DNA of 64,000 nucleotides from assembly GCF_012910715.1 (NCBI RefSeq), contig NZ_JABBHF010000001.1, positions 69,170 to 133,169 of the forward strand. Direction: 5' to 3'. Shown piece by piece: positions 40,610 to 52,381 of the stretch. This DNA is from Flavivirga algicola. GTDB taxonomy: Bacteria > Bacteroidota > Bacteroidia > Flavobacteriales > Flavobacteriaceae. The notes below the pieces were generated by a model that ran no database searches, had not been told where the DNA came from, and was given only the letters and a program-made list of their open reading frames with translations. Numbering within the stretch: the first letter of the stretch is position 1; every line of letters begins with the position of its first letter. The position numbers were made by a program, and so were the translations under genes.

Positions 40610-41167
40610 TTATTCAAAAAAGCCAACATTGTCAATTTCTAAAACAGTATGGTCGTCCTGAAAATTTCTGGCACTTGAGTACTTCCAATCTATAGCATTG
40701 GTTACAAAACCGCTTTCTATTGGATTATTATGTATATAATCTATTTTTTGTTTAATAACTTTTTCACTCCATAATTCTATTGGCTTATTATGGTGTTGCC
40801 AAAATTGATACTTGGATGTCGTTGCATTCTTTTTGCCTGCTCTTTCAAACATCCACAATAGCCATTCTTTTCTGCTTTCTCGTGGGTTGGTCTCTATAGA
40901 TTCTATCATTGTTTTTGATGTATGCCGTTTAAAATCTCTTAATAAACCTGCTGGATCTTCATTAGCCGAACGGAAAACAAAATGTACATGACTAGGCATG
41001 AAACAATAAGCATATAATTCCATACCTTTTTCTAACCTGCAATAAGTTATACTTTTTGCCAGGACATCAAAATAGACTTGTCTTGTAAAGATATCTATCC
41101 AATTTATGGTAGCAAAAGACACAAAATATAATCCACTTTTGTTGTGAAATTTATAGTTTCTACTCAT
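40610..41167 (-). CDS. REP-associated tyrosine transposase (RAYT, IS200/Y1-type)
   Basis: The protein has 185 residues and appears complete. The HUH metal motif is H60-V-H62 in MPSHVHFVF and the likely nucleophile is Y144 in KIDYIHNNP. The order YCFMPSHVHF, GLLRDFKRHTSK, FWQHHNKPIELW, KIDYIHNNP is that of Y1 transposases domesticated as RAYTs. In other bacteria such proteins bind and cut single-stranded REP hairpins. Five REP-like hairpin units with GGTAG at the stem edge surround this gene, two beyond its 3' side and three beyond its 5' side, which strongly supports the RAYT reading over a plain transposase. No IS200 left and right ends are seen. Confidence 0.9.
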   Translation of the reverse strand: MSRNYKFHNKSGLYFVSFATINWIDIFTRQVYFDVLAKSITYCRLEKGMELYAYCFMPSHVHFVFRSANEDPAGLLRDFKRHTSKTMIESIETNPRESRKEWLLWMFERAGKKNATTSKYQFWQHHNKPIELWSEKVIKQKIDYIHNNPIESGFVTNAIDWKYSSARNFQDDHTVLEIDNVGFFE

Positions 41168-41225
41168 GCCCCTAATATAGGTAAAACTTAATATTATCTA
41201 TTAATTTACTAGCCACAGTAAAAAA

Positions 41226-41346
41226 CAAAAAGCCCTTACATCTCTGTAAAAGCTTTTCTATTTTTATTTTTTTTATTTCTCACTCTTACCGCCACTAGCA
41301 AATGCTAGCGGTAGCCGTTACTTGCACATACTAGCACCATCTGGGG
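41226..41346 (+). repeat. REP-like unit 3, just upstream of the RAYT gene
   Basis: The unit has two hairpins. Hairpin A is terminator-like (AAAGCCCTTACA-TCTC-TGTAAAAGCTTTT type, 41229-41258) with a T-rich run. Hairpin B is CCACTAGCA-AA-TGCTAGCGG (41292-41311), followed by TAGCCGTTAC. It ends with CTAGCACCATCTGGGG. Confidence 0.8.
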
Positions 41347-41370
41347 AAGCTTAAGTCTATTGCTTAAAAA

Positions 41371-41477
41371 AAACCTTTACACCTCTGTAAAAGCTTTTTC
41401 TATATTATTTTTTTTATTTCTTACTCAAAACGCCACTAGCAAATGCTAGCGGTAGCGCATACTATGGAACAGCGGGG
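41371..41477 (+). repeat. REP-like unit 4
   Basis: Hairpin A (CCTTTACACCTCTGTAAAAG) and a T-rich run precede hairpin B (41433-41452). The unit ends GCATACTATGGAACAGCGGGG, unlike units 3 and 5. The last 70 bases are an inverted near-copy of unit 1. Confidence 0.8.
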
Positions 41478-41573
41478 GATATTAGTGAACTTCCAGAAAA
41501 AGACAGGCAAGCCATTTTATACAATCTTGATGCGCTGTTGCGCGATGCTAAAACGCGATTGGCTTATAACTAA
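41478..41573 (+). pseudogene. C-terminal fragment of an XRE-type HTH regulator
   Basis: The frame reads DISELPEKDRQAILYNLDAL, then LRDAKTRLAYN and TAA. This resembles the tail of Bacteroidota XRE-family regulators (typically xxLxxKDxxxIxxxLDAxxRDAKTxxAY). It has no start and begins exactly at the end of REP-like unit 4; unit 5 begins right after its stop. It is a gene remnant trapped between repeats. Confidence 0.5.
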
Positions 41574-41751
41574 AAAAGCCTTTACATCTCTGTAAAAGCT
41601 TTTCTATTTTATTTTTTCTTATTTATCACGTCTTTAGCGTGACTCTTGACTGCTGACTCGGAACGCCACTAGCAAATGCTAGCGGTAGCCGTTACGTGTT
41701 AATCTAGCACCATCTGGGGTAGCCGTTACGGTAAACTAGCACCAGCTGGGG
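41574..41751 (+). repeat. REP-like unit 5 with partial tandem copy
   Basis: Hairpin A (GCCTTTACATCTCTGTAAAAGC) is followed by CTTGACTGCTGACTCGGAAC and hairpin B (41666-41685). The end TAGCCGTTAC...CTAGCACCATCTGGGG is then repeated as TAGCCGTTACG...CTAGCACCAGCTGGGG (41720-41751). The second copy lies inside the coding end of the 145-residue candidate immunity gene. Confidence 0.75.
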
Positions 41752-42163
41752 TTAAATAAATCTTTTTCCAATGTAAAGATTCTTGAGTTGTAATCCATTT
41801 AGAGAATCTATCGAAAGCATTTTCTTCTTTAAACCAATATTCATTGTTAACATATTTACTCCAGTATTTTTCAACTAGCGATTCATCTACACGTAAAATA
41901 TAGTCATATTTTTCAATATTAAGCACTTTCATTAGTTTTTCTTCAAACTCTTTTATTCTTGTTTGAGGTTCTTCTTCCAAAATAAACCAACCATATTTTA
42001 TGCCGACCGAAAAAACGGTTAATTCTTTAGATATTTCTAAATCGATATTCTCACCAAATATCTCTCCTTCAAAAAACGATTTATTAAAAGTCTCTTTATT
42101 TATTTTATTAAGAAACTCATATCCTGATTCGTTAATTACATAAGTTACTAAATACATAGACAT
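41726..42163 (-). CDS. Candidate immunity protein of the RHS toxin
   Basis: The 145-residue protein is acidic and soluble-looking, without a signal peptide or membrane helix, and I recognise no family. Its ATG shares one base with the stop of the RHS gene (TAATG), so its translation is coupled to the toxin. This position and size are those of immunity genes of polymorphic toxins. The last residues (LTPAGASLP) are encoded by the CCCCAGCTGGTGCTAG end of REP-like unit 5, so the native C-terminus may have been replaced. The function is inferred from position only. Confidence 0.65.
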   Translation of the reverse strand: MSMYLVTYVINESGYEFLNKINKETFNKSFFEGEIFGENIDLEISKELTVFSVGIKYGWFILEEEPQTRIKEFEEKLMKVLNIEKYDYILRVDESLVEKYWSKYVNNEYWFKEENAFDRFSKWITTQESLHWKKIYLTPAGASLP

Positions 42164-45100
42164 TAAAATTTAATTACTTCCATTTCTCCTTTACCGTGTA
42201 AGAATATAATTGTCCCGCTAGAACCAGCATCTCCTGCGGCCTTCCTAGAAGATACCGATTCTCTTATAAATGAATCTAATCCTTCATTAAATGATTCCAA
42301 AGTCGTTCCACTACCAGTACCATCAATTATTGTGAACCCACCATCTCCAGCTTGTTTTGTGCCTTTTCTTAAATTCTTATTAACAGCATTTGCAGAATTA
42401 CTTGCTAATCTTTTACTTTCTGCTGCAATTTGCTTTCCATACGCCCCCATAATTGTTATTTCTCCAGCTCCATTGGCAACTCCTTCTCCTTTAATAATAA
42501 CATCTAAGCCTCTATCGCTTAAAGCTTCACCCGTCGCTTTGAGTTTATTGAGGTCTGCTAATGCGTTTTTACTTCTTCCAGCATATTCAATAGCTTCATC
42601 TGTAACTTTAACTATGCCTTTTAAAAGATGTGTTTCACCTTTAATTAATCTCCATATCTTGCGTCCTACTGCCCCTGCAACAATTGGTACAAATACTCCT
42701 CCAAAAGCGAAGACTTTATCTGTGTTAGTTGCGGTCATTCCTTTAACATTTATTGGACCTGATTCTTCAGGCAATATTGTAGTTGCTATAACCACAGCAT
42801 CATCAACATCAGTAAATTGCAGAACATCTGTTGTCACATCAATAGTTATATATCCTAACATTCTAGAACTAACAACTGTACTTTTATCATGTAATTCAGG
42901 ATTCTCTATTTTATCTATCGCAGCTCCCTTTTTAAACTTGCCTAACCAATAAAGCAAACTAAATCTCCCCAAACCATCTGTAGCTCCTAATCTATATTTT
43001 TCCAGCCCTTCTAATTCAATAGCATCAATTAACCTATTTTCGCTAAATGCATAAGGAGAGTTATATGCATACTTTCTAGCCAATGGGTCAACCGCAAAGA
43101 ACCTACCCACCCTAGGATCATGCATCCTATACTTATAATTTACAGAACTTCCGTCAACATTTTTTACTTCATTATCCATCTCCTGCCCTTGGAAGCCATA
43201 ACGGTAATCAGGCGTGTTATCATGCCTGTTAGGCAGTAATTGGCCAAAGGGATAGTAGTCATTAAATGTAAGAACGTCCGCAGTAAAGTTAGTAAAATTA
43301 AGTGGGTCTGCAACCAATTTTCGATCACTGACCACACTTAGTACATTACCTAGATGGTTACTAAGCTCGTAACGCTTGTCGCCAACTTTACGGATAAAGG
43401 TGTTTTCTGGCAAGGTGGCATCTATATTTTGGGCTTGTGCTATAAAATTAGAGCCTAGAACTGTTGAAAACCCAGGTTTTAATATAACCTGACCAGCTCG
43501 CATTGTCATATTACCAGTATCATCAATAGTATACGTATTAACCCCTCCAGCAACGTCTATCTTATTTGCTGCTTGTAGCAGTTCGGTTGTTGTTATGTTA
43601 TCGGTTGTCAATACCAGGTTTTCTTGTATTATAAACGTATTACCATCATCTGGTATGGATATATTTTTCTGCTCAATACCCAATCTGGAACTCCCGTAAA
43701 TGTTATGTTCCTTAAGTACAACAGATTTATTTACCGAAATGTTAGTAATATCGGTCTCATTAGTTTCATAAACAGCCAATACATTACCCTGCGCATCACG
43801 TGTGTAAACAGTCGTTATGTTTTCTGGTAATAAGGTTTTTGCTATTCGGTTACCCAATCCATCATATTCAAAACGGATTTCTACGCCCCCTGTTTTGGTA
43901 ATGCTCTTTACTTTACCATCTACACGCCAATCGATGTTAGTGATATTCTCACTAAAGTCTGAAGTTAACTGCCCTATTTCATCATACTCATAATTATCTA
44001 CAGATTGACCGACCAAATCTTTAAACCCAGCATCACCAATAGCATCCGTGACATAGTTTAATTGATTATTTTTTGTTATTTCACCAGTTAGAGGGTTTTC
44101 TTTGGTATTATTATATTTATAATCTAATTGGTCCATATCCTGACCATTATGGGCTTTTCTGTTGAGTGTTTTCAGATTTCCGTTTCTATCGTAACTATAA
44201 TCGGCATAATAATTTGCATTATTGTTTACATCAAACCCTTGCATGGATTTAATACGGTTTAACTGATCGTACTTATAATGATTTATTTGAGAACCCAATG
44301 AAACTTCATCTTTATCCATTAAACCTGTAGTCATAAGCCTTATATTACCATTATATAAATCGCTTGTATTGTTTGGTCCGCCTGCGCCACTGTTTACGAA
44401 GGCATTTATGGTTCCTATAGGCTGGTAATCTTCATCGTTATAGGCTAATGCAAATCCGTAGGCATCTGTTGCAATGTTAGAGTCTGTATCGCCATCGCCT
44501 CCCAAATCGTTAGTTGGGTCTAACTCATCTGAATTCACACCTTTTAACCAACCTTGTATGGTATAGGCATAATCTTGGCCTTGCACTTTTTTGTCACCGA
44601 GTTCTGTTCTTGCCAGTGGACCGTGAGCAAAATAGTCATAACTGGCATCTTGTTCCCAAATATACCCATTGGCCGATGTTTCTACAGCTGTTATACGGTT
44701 ATTGGCATCGTAAGTATATTTATGTATAAATTGATCAGGAGCCTCTTTTTGATAATATACCTTGTTTACATTACCGCTTATTAAATCGTACTCGTATTCT
44801 ACACGCTTGAGCCCCGAATATAGCATAGCCGATTTTGCAAGCAATCTGTTGTGGTGTACTAACTCTTTTACATTACCATGTATATCGTAATTGTAATACA
44901 TCGCATTATTAAAATCTATGGATGCTGTTGGTGGTGTTACTGTTACTTTATCAAAATAATATACTTCGGTAACCCTATTCCTAGAAGTTATATCTAAACG
45001 ACCAGCATCTAATGTTTTAAACACGATACCTGGATCACTAATGTATGTGTTGTATTTGGTTCGTGTTACTTCATTTTGTTGATCGGATATATTTTTTGGA

Positions 45101-48100
45101 AAAAGAACAACCGAATTATCCTCTGAAAAACCATCTGTAAACACGGGGTCTCCCGTAGTTATATCTACAAGTTTTCCTGTGGTCTGGTTAATCGCTATGG
45201 GTATTTTTGGCACCAACTCACCAGCCTCTGTAATACGTCCCAATTCGTCATAAACAGTATAACTGAAGGTATTATTTGTTAATTGTTTTGCATTTTGTGA
45301 AGCCACAATACGTCCTAAAGCATCATAAGCAAAACGCGTTTCGCCTCCGTCTGGTGTAAATTGCCATACCAACTGATTTAAGGAGTTATAAGCGTATTGG
45401 GTTTTATAATCGTGTGGTGGTAACAATGCTACATCCTCATTGGCTTCGTTGTTCTTTCTATGAATGTTAATTCTATCATTAAGTGTTGCTCCATTAGTAT
45501 CTTGTGCCATTAACTGGGCATTGGTAAATCTGTTGGTGCCTTCTGGTGGTATGGTTTGCGATAAGTTGCCTGCTTGATCATAGTAGTATAGCGTGTATTG
45601 ATATTCTTTATCATGATACTTCATACTGAAGTTCTCTACGGCATTGTTTATTGCATTTTCAAGATAGGCGTTAATAAATGCTTCACGCTCTCTATCCAGT
45701 AAAGCTATATATGCATCATCTCTGTAACTGTTATATATAGCTTTTGCAAACTCTACACATGGTGGATCTTCTGGCATATTAGGTGGCTGATAACCATTAG
45801 TAGTAATTGGTAATGGTGATGGTAGTGAAATACATTTGGTCCCATCTTCTTTCAATTCATATAACTTATCTGACGTGAACTGTACCCAAGTTTTAATGTC
45901 GTCTGGTGTTCCTGCAGTATCCATCGCATTAATGTGAGCTACATAGGCATCAATAATACCTTCCATACCAGCAATATTAATATCCGGGTCTTCATAACCA
46001 TATCCAAACTCGGTGGCACCAAAATCGCCTATAGTCAAGTAATGTATTGATTGATCTGCATCTGTTATCCCTAACTCTGTTAAATAATAAACATAATCGT
46101 CTGTTATGTATGCATATTTCCTATCACAAAAGGCTTCTTCCGTTATACTTTGTTGTTCAGTATCCCCAATGGCGTTAATCGCTGTAGTAAATGCCGCAAA
46201 CTTATCTGTACAGCTAACAGGTTCTATAGGTTGAGCAACACATTCAGCCAAAGAATTGCTACATGATTCGGGAACAATGTCCTCATCTCCAAATTCCCCA
46301 TAAATTAAAAGTTGATACAGGTTTTCTGGGTTATCTGGATCTTCATAATCAATTTGTGCTATCAGACCATAACCTGGCTGAGTAGTATAAGGCAATTCTC
46401 CAGTAAATCTTAAACTTGCTTTAAAATTAATATTTGCTCCTTGTTCAAAAATTAAAGGAATCTCATCGTCCCAAGCAGCTTCTAAAGTAGAATCAAACCT
46501 CAAGCCTGTACCATAAACAGGGTCTGTAATCCAACTGCTATTATTAATATTTATATTTCCAATCCCATCTGTTGAAGTAGTGGAACCACTACCTTCGTTC
46601 AAGCTGAAAGAGCGTTCAATACCATTAAAGTTATATGAAAAATTAAAAATATCGAAAGCTGTCCCATAAGCGTCTGTTTCATTCCACGAAAAGCGATTTT
46701 TGGGGTAATAACGCCCTTTATTCACAGTATAATCAACAACACCAAATATTAACTCATTGTTTTCCTGTTTAAAGGATTGTCCGTTTACTATTATTTCTGC
46801 CGTATTATAATCTCCTGGATTTTCTGAATAATTACTAAAATCTAACCTAGCTTCAAAGTTTACAAGTTCATTTAAAGACACTTTAAATCCTTTGGGGCTA
46901 AAATTTATATCTCTGCTTTCTATACGATTTGTCGCAGCTGCTATCTGTTTTCTTAAGGTAAAGGCTGGTTTGAATTTATTTATAGGTTCCTCTGATTGAT
47001 ATTGATTTATATTAGATTTTTCAAAAGTATAAATCGGGTAAGCACCATTATATGTACTAACTGTTAAGTAGTTATTGTCTGGCGAAATCCTAATTATCGG
47101 GAAATTATAACTACTCCCTTCTATAACTGTATCGAATGGCTGTTCATTAACTAAAGATGCAGTGCTTAAATCTCCTGGTGTTGTAAGTAAGTATGTTCTA
47201 AGTATAGGGGTACCAGATCCATAGAAAATTAACAGTTTTTTTAAATCTTTTGAAAAAGTAAAACTCCGGCCTGGCCCTGTTGTAAGTGTTTCTTCCTGTG
47301 TAGGATTACTAAGGTCGAATGGAGCTGATAATGAATACCTCGTAAGTCCTTCCGTTTTAAACAAATACATATTTAAACCATTATCGGTCATAAATATATC
47401 TGTGTCGTTTAGTATTCCAGATAAATTAACGCGACTAACCTCTGTCATTGTTGATATATCGTGAGGTATAGAAAATTCATACAATATTATTTCTCCTTGT
47501 ATATCATTAAATTTGTGGATCATAAAATTCCCTGAAGAAGTTATGTGAATACCCTCTCCTTGACCAAAAATACCTGCAGAAGCATTTAAATTAGCCGTTG
47601 AGACGTCATATGGAGTTGAACATAAATATTGTCTACCCACACTATTATGAAAACTAATATAAAGTATATTACCATCTGCACTCCAAGTGTGCCCAACAGC
47701 CTGATTTGATGCAGAAAATCTCTTACCTTTATAAACATAAGTATAACTATCAGAAAGTTCTTTATAATTATTAATATCATCACAACACAAAAAGTTAAGC
47801 AAACTATTATCTACACCAGTTATAGTTCCTTGCGTGCTTTCTTTTATATATGTGTTCGTTAACCAAGTTACCTTTACATTTTGCCCAGTTATAGCATTTC
47901 CTGTTGCGTTATAGGTATAATTAAAACTAAGATTGGTAATGGTACCAGTTGTTGGCAATGGGGCGTCTAAACTCATTAAAAAATTATCAACGCCATCAAT
48001 AGATAACGTATAGGTATTATTTCCTATGTTATTCCAAGTCGTGGTTTCACTATTCTCAAAAAACTCTGGTAAATACCCATTAGCATAAGCATCTGCGTCA

Positions 48101-51100
48101 GTAATAACTATATCTGAACCATCAATTTGATTGGAGTCTATAAGGCTGTTAAGCAGTTTAGCCATGGCCTTATTAAAATGGGACTCCTTGTTACATGCCC
48201 CCGTTTCATCATAGGTATTGCCTTCTCCTAAATATTGTCCTTCTGCTACTGGGTTTGTTGTGCTACAGGTAATACGCGCTTTAGTAGTTCCAGTAATTAC
48301 GATTTCTTCGTATGTGCCATTATTAACATCTAATTTCGCCAAGGCTCTATACTCAAACAGTTGGCTAGTTTCATTATAAGATGTCGTTATAGTATTTACC
48401 TCAGTAATAACAAACCCCGTACTACCATAATTATTCCAATTATAGCCTGGAATAGTAATATTAACATCGGAATCTACCAGATTGTTTATATTTAATGTGA
48501 GTATCTCATTCGAGGCTCCTGAAACGTTTCCATTTATAGAAACCGAACTGGCAGGAAAATCTCCTCCAAATTCTTTAAACAAGGTGGATGATACGTAGAG
48601 TGCGTCGTACGTTCTACTGCCTGTAACAGTAGGCGTAATTAAAGCCGCGCTTTCTTTAAAATAACCGTCTAAATAGACTACTAAATCCCTAGCTAATGGA
48701 CAGATTCCTGTATTTACATAATATTCATAATCTACTTGCTCTGCTATATCTGCAACAGCATCTTCTGGATCTGCGCCAGCATTGTGAAACATATCGGTTG
48801 GCAAAAAACGTTTTTGTTTTTTTGTATAGTTATCTGCAAAAGAATCACTACATAAACCATCCGACGGACTTGTTCCATTTAAATAACTTTCTAAAACAGA
48901 TGTGATACTACTACTATATGTAGAAATGTTAGCCACTAAAGCTACTGGTGCTTCTGAAAGACCTATGCAGCCATTATAAGTACCTTGTTTTTGGGCATAA
49001 GCATTTAAAAACACCGATTGTATCCGCTGTTTTAAACCTAAATAATTAGCTTTATAGGTATTCCAGAACAGATCTTTATTTTCTGGTGTTAAGTCGCTTA
49101 AAATACTAGATACCGTGGTAAGCTGCGTACAATTGGTTAAACTATTACAACTTACTGTAGCATGGGCGGAAGCCATCATTAATGCTCCTGTGCCATCAAA
49201 ATCGCCTCCAGCTTCTTTTAAAGCATCAATCATGATCTGCTTTCTTGCATTGGCTAAAGCTAATGTCTCAAAACCATCTTGGGTTGTCCCTATTTGTGTA
49301 GCTTGAAAATAAGGGTCCTTATTGTATATTGATAAATCATCAGACAAAAGCAATGCATCTTCTGCTTTTTGATAAGTATCAAGAGATTGTAAATAAGAGT
49401 CGAATCCATCTGAACTAAAATCACCTGCGGTATTTGTTAGTTCGCACAAGGCATTACTATACTGTAAATAGTCATATTCTGGGTGGTACGATAACAATGA
49501 ATAGGCCCAGCTGTCCTGCCATACATCAGGATGTGTTATATCTGAACTATTACCCAAGTATTGGGGCTCTACCCAGTACTCATCATCAGAATCTTCTACA
49601 AGTGTCATGGGGACATCTTCATTAATTACGGGGTTATAGCTTACAATTTCTTCCTCATTTTCATCAATAGTTATTGTTCTTTTTACTTTTACATAACTAA
49701 TTGTACCATCTTCATTATAATAATGCCCTTCTTCCTTTGAAACGGAGATATCATAATCTGGATGCCAGGGATTTTTCCAACTATAATATTCGTCTTCATC
49801 TTTTTTGGCACTTAACAGTTTATTGTTTTCATTAAAGATATTTAATGTCGTTTCTGATTCATCTGATCCATTACCATATTGTCCTAGAGGACTCATATCT
49901 CTTAACAATTGATCCAGAGCTGTTTTACAAGAAATAACATTAGGGGCAGCACCGTTACTATTGCTAGCATCGGTACATAAAGCTTGACACGTTTCTAAGG
50001 CTTCTTGCCACTGAGCTTCTAAAGAGGCTCTGAATCTAACTTTTTCTTCATCGGAAAGTGCATCGTATGACTCTTGGTTATAGCTTATTTGAACATCGGC
50101 ATACACTGTAGCTGTGGCATATTCCGCCAGAAGATTAGTCTCGCAATCAATACAGTTTATATTACATCCCTCCACAATAAGCGGGTCTAATTCTGCAGCA
50201 AGATCCGTTTTGGACACATAGCAAGGATCTCCAGGAGTTTGTAGCTTTGTTATGTATTGATCTGCATATACGGTAACAGAATCTTTATTTACTCGAAGAC
50301 GTTTATTTATGGTAAAAGTCCCTCTTTTAACTGGAGCCAATGTTTCTGGAATTGAAAATATGAGGTTTGTAGCTCCTGTTCCTAAATCTATGGTTTCTGT
50401 TATTGCTGCAGGCAAAATACTTTCGGCATCCTCATTTAATACATCGATTTCTAAATTGTATATTATTGGGTATCTTTTACTAATATCACAATATGTAAAA
50501 GGCAATGTATCGGTAACATTGTAATTAAAAGTTCGGGTGTCATCAAAAACAGCAGTTTTTATAGCACTGTATGACAACTGATCTTGTAAAGGTCCAAAAG
50601 CACCTGAAGCTCCTACTTCATTATTATCTTCGGGCTTATCGGTGTCTCCACTAGATACTTTGCCTAAAAGATCTGTGGTAAATTCTGTATGCAAGCTAGT
50701 ATCTGCCTCATCATCTAAAGGGTCTAACTCTAATGGTGTAGCCCCTGCTAAAGCGGTCGCTATGGTTCGCCCTTGCGGGTCTATATAACTTATACTTAAT
50801 TGTCTATTGGGATCTAATACCATATTTTTTTTATAGTGTGATGCATGACCAACAGAATAACCGAAGAGACGGTTTAGTTCTATTTGTTCTGGTACACCAT
50901 AATAATATTCCATATCATGTTCAGAACCTAATTGATGTGTTTTACCCACACCACTTTTTCTACGAATCCTACCCGTATTATCTGGGGTATACTCTATTTG
51001 TGAGAATGGGTACTTTGAAGCGTTTGGGAGGCGGTCGCGTTTCGCTCCTGTAAAACTGGTATTGTCTCCTGAATAATAATTACTAGCTCCAATGATTGTA

Positions 51101-52368
51101 TCCATTTCTTTATCTGTAGAGAGCTCATCTACAACATTTTGAGTATCTATATCGAAATCCAAATAGCTATACGGTGTTCCAGCACTATTTAAGTTAAAAC
51201 TAGAATGATACTTTAATTCGTTTACCGTAGTGGGCACAGGTAGTACCTCTACTGCTGGTCTACCCTGAGCATCATATATGACCTCACCAATTACGGCATT
51301 ATTGTCTGTATTGATTGTTGTTACTGTTTGACGGTTACGTAACGAGCCATCAAAATAACTAACCACTTCTTTCTTTTTCCCCGCTTCAGCATATGAAGCC
51401 TGAAATTGCCAATTTTTAGTTGCTTCATGATCTTGAAGCTGATCAATTTCATGGACGCCATTACCTTGTGTTCCCCAATTTAAAACCTTAGTATCCTCTC
51501 CTATTGGATTAGCACTCCACTCACTATACTTGGTTTTTGAGAAGGTAGGGTCTTCTGCCACACTAAAATGACCTACCGCTCTTACTCTATAAATTATAAA
51601 GCCTCTCTCATAAACTAAAGGAATACTATAACTTGTTTCACTGGTTTGTACACGTGTGCTGTTACGCTGAAAATCTTTAACTGAAAATGGAATTAAGTCT
51701 GATGTTAAAAAAGTAGATAGGTCATCTCCATAACTATCCACCCATGTCCATTCTACATCATAATGACTCGCTTCTGTTATACCAGTCCAATTAATCTGTA
51801 ACTCAGTATTGTTATTTGTAAGTGCAGAAGCAACACCTGTTAGTGCCGTTTCTGGCAGTTCATAATAGCGGGTAGTATCAAATCCCACCGTAAGTACCAT
51901 ATTATCTGGAACCGTAGTATTATCAATGGAACCATTTTCTAAATCTTCAAAGGTAAAGCTCGAAACCACGATATTGGCACCATAAGTATTGGCAATAATA
52001 TGTTGGTTTAAATCGGTAATGTTTCTTACTCCCGGAGCTAAATTATTCTCCACTTCTAAAGTAATGTCCTGGCTTGTAGCATCTGGTGTTCCATCAGGCA
52101 ATACAGGCGTAACCTGTAAGCTTATCGAAAATTTATAAGCTGTATACGGTGCCGTATCTTCTTTTATTCCCAAAGAAAAATAGGTGTAAGGGTTTACATC
52201 TGTAGTTCCCGTTACTTCTGCCGACGTATTTGTGCTTAAAGTGCCATTAATGATCTCTGTAGGCCCAGTAAACTCATCTTTAAAGTTTTGAGCATGTATA
52301 TTAAACCCAGAAATTAATACGAGTAATATAACTTTTATGTACCGTGATTTAATTTTTTTTAAAAACAT
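42163..52368 (-). CDS. Giant RHS-repeat protein with variable toxin tip
   Basis: The protein has 3401 residues and a signal peptide ([14 protein letters not shown]). The N-terminal part is Fn3/beta-rich. Around residues 340-400 RHS-type sequence begins ([18 protein letters not shown]6443-like). The middle contains long unassigned segments, including a concanavalin/LamG-like stretch near 1900. From about 2290 canonical RHS/YD repeats run ([48 protein letters not shown]), ending in the core motif [21 protein letters not shown] and [17 protein letters not shown] (about 3080-3145). The last 255 residues after the core are the expected toxin region: a hydrophobic pre-toxin patch, then an unrecognised domain ending [17 protein letters not shown]. 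It is followed by the coupled 145-residue gene. Confidence 0.92.
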   Translation of the reverse strand: MFLKKIKSRYIKVILLVLISGFNIHAQNFKDEFTGPTEIINGTLSTNTSAEVTGTTDVNPYTYFSLGIKEDTAPYTAYKFSISLQVTPVLPDGTPDATSQDITLEVENNLAPGVRNITDLNQHIIANTYGANIVVSSFTFEDLENGSIDNTTVPDNMVLTVGFDTTRYYELPETALTGVASALTNNNTELQINWTGITEASHYDVEWTWVDSYGDDLSTFLTSDLIPFSVKDFQRNSTRVQTSETSYSIPLVYERGFIIYRVRAVGHFSVAEDPTFSKTKYSEWSANPIGEDTKVLNWGTQGNGVHEIDQLQDHEATKNWQFQASYAEAGKKKEVVSYFDGSLRNRQTVTTINTDNNAVIGEVIYDAQGRPAVEVLPVPTTVNELKYHSSFNLNSAGTPYSYLDFDIDTQNVVDELSTDKEMDTIIGASNYYSGDNTSFTGAKRDRLPNASKYPFSQIEYTPDNTGRIRRKSGVGKTHQLGSEHDMEYYYGVPEQIELNRLFGYSVGHASHYKKNMVLDPNRQLSISYIDPQGRTIATALAGATPLELDPLDDEADTSLHTEFTTDLLGKVSSGDTDKPEDNNEVGASGAFGPLQDQLSYSAIKTAVFDDTRTFNYNVTDTLPFTYCDISKRYPIIYNLEIDVLNEDAESILPAAITETIDLGTGATNLIFSIPETLAPVKRGTFTINKRLRVNKDSVTVYADQYITKLQTPGDPCYVSKTDLAAELDPLIVEGCNINCIDCETNLLAEYATATVYADVQISYNQESYDALSDEEKVRFRASLEAQWQEALETCQALCTDASNSNGAAPNVISCKTALDQLLRDMSPLGQYGNGSDESETTLNIFNENNKLLSAKKDEDEYYSWKNPWHPDYDISVSKEEGHYYNEDGTISYVKVKRTITIDENEEEIVSYNPVINEDVPMTLVEDSDDEYWVEPQYLGNSSDITHPDVWQDSWAYSLLSYHPEYDYLQYSNALCELTNTAGDFSSDGFDSYLQSLDTYQKAEDALLLSDDLSIYNKDPYFQATQIGTTQDGFETLALANARKQIMIDALKEAGGDFDGTGALMMASAHATVSCNSLTNCTQLTTVSSILSDLTPENKDLFWNTYKANYLGLKQRIQSVFLNAYAQKQGTYNGCIGLSEAPVALVANISTYSSSITSVLESYLNGTSPSDGLCSDSFADNYTKKQKRFLPTDMFHNAGADPEDAVADIAEQVDYEYYVNTGICPLARDLVVYLDGYFKESAALITPTVTGSRTYDALYVSSTLFKEFGGDFPASSVSINGNVSGASNEILTLNINNLVDSDVNITIPGYNWNNYGSTGFVITEVNTITTSYNETSQLFEYRALAKLDVNNGTYEEIVITGTTKARITCSTTNPVAEGQYLGEGNTYDETGACNKESHFNKAMAKLLNSLIDSNQIDGSDIVITDADAYANGYLPEFFENSETTTWNNIGNNTYTLSIDGVDNFLMSLDAPLPTTGTITNLSFNYTYNATGNAITGQNVKVTWLTNTYIKESTQGTITGVDNSLLNFLCCDDINNYKELSDSYTYVYKGKRFSASNQAVGHTWSADGNILYISFHNSVGRQYLCSTPYDVSTANLNASAGIFGQGEGIHITSSGNFMIHKFNDIQGEIILYEFSIPHDISTMTEVSRVNLSGILNDTDIFMTDNGLNMYLFKTEGLTRYSLSAPFDLSNPTQEETLTTGPGRSFTFSKDLKKLLIFYGSGTPILRTYLLTTPGDLSTASLVNEQPFDTVIEGSSYNFPIIRISPDNNYLTVSTYNGAYPIYTFEKSNINQYQSEEPINKFKPAFTLRKQIAAATNRIESRDINFSPKGFKVSLNELVNFEARLDFSNYSENPGDYNTAEIIVNGQSFKQENNELIFGVVDYTVNKGRYYPKNRFSWNETDAYGTAFDIFNFSYNFNGIERSFSLNEGSGSTTSTDGIGNININNSSWITDPVYGTGLRFDSTLEAAWDDEIPLIFEQGANINFKASLRFTGELPYTTQPGYGLIAQIDYEDPDNPENLYQLLIYGEFGDEDIVPESCSNSLAECVAQPIEPVSCTDKFAAFTTAINAIGDTEQQSITEEAFCDRKYAYITDDYVYYLTELGITDADQSIHYLTIGDFGATEFGYGYEDPDINIAGMEGIIDAYVAHINAMDTAGTPDDIKTWVQFTSDKLYELKEDGTKCISLPSPLPITTNGYQPPNMPEDPPCVEFAKAIYNSYRDDAYIALLDREREAFINAYLENAINNAVENFSMKYHDKEYQYTLYYYDQAGNLSQTIPPEGTNRFTNAQLMAQDTNGATLNDRINIHRKNNEANEDVALLPPHDYKTQYAYNSLNQLVWQFTPDGGETRFAYDALGRIVASQNAKQLTNNTFSYTVYDELGRITEAGELVPKIPIAINQTTGKLVDITTGDPVFTDGFSEDNSVVLFPKNISDQQNEVTRTKYNTYISDPGIVFKTLDAGRLDITSRNRVTEVYYFDKVTVTPPTASIDFNNAMYYNYDIHGNVKELVHHNRLLAKSAMLYSGLKRVEYEYDLISGNVNKVYYQKEAPDQFIHKYTYDANNRITAVETSANGYIWEQDASYDYFAHGPLARTELGDKKVQGQDYAYTIQGWLKGVNSDELDPTNDLGGDGDTDSNIATDAYGFALAYNDEDYQPIGTINAFVNSGAGGPNNTSDLYNGNIRLMTTGLMDKDEVSLGSQINHYKYDQLNRIKSMQGFDVNNNANYYADYSYDRNGNLKTLNRKAHNGQDMDQLDYKYNNTKENPLTGEITKNNQLNYVTDAIGDAGFKDLVGQSVDNYEYDEIGQLTSDFSENITNIDWRVDGKVKSITKTGGVEIRFEYDGLGNRIAKTLLPENITTVYTRDAQGNVLAVYETNETDITNISVNKSVVLKEHNIYGSSRLGIEQKNISIPDDGNTFIIQENLVLTTDNITTTELLQAANKIDVAGGVNTYTIDDTGNMTMRAGQVILKPGFSTVLGSNFIAQAQNIDATLPENTFIRKVGDKRYELSNHLGNVLSVVSDRKLVADPLNFTNFTADVLTFNDYYPFGQLLPNRHDNTPDYRYGFQGQEMDNEVKNVDGSSVNYKYRMHDPRVGRFFAVDPLARKYAYNSPYAFSENRLIDAIELEGLEKYRLGATDGLGRFSLLYWLGKFKKGAAIDKIENPELHDKSTVVSSRMLGYITIDVTTDVLQFTDVDDAVVIATTILPEESGPINVKGMTATNTDKVFAFGGVFVPIVAGAVGRKIWRLIKGETHLLKGIVKVTDEAIEYAGRSKNALADLNKLKATGEALSDRGLDVIIKGEGVANGAGEITIMGAYGKQIAAESKRLASNSANAVNKNLRKGTKQAGDGGFTIIDGTGSGTTLESFNEGLDSFIRESVSSRKAAGDAGSSGTIIFLHGKGEMEVIKF

Positions 52369-52381
52369 ATCTTTTATGTGT

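Noticed and set aside
39314-41167. RAYT plus integrase as one intact transposon
   Set aside because: The integrase is frameshifted, the IS3 part is truncated and no common terminal repeats or target duplication enclose them; they look like separate remnants.
41226-41751. The repeated units as a CRISPR array
   Set aside because: Unit spacing is irregular, units contain two hairpins and genes lie between them. No uniform spacers and no cas genes are present.
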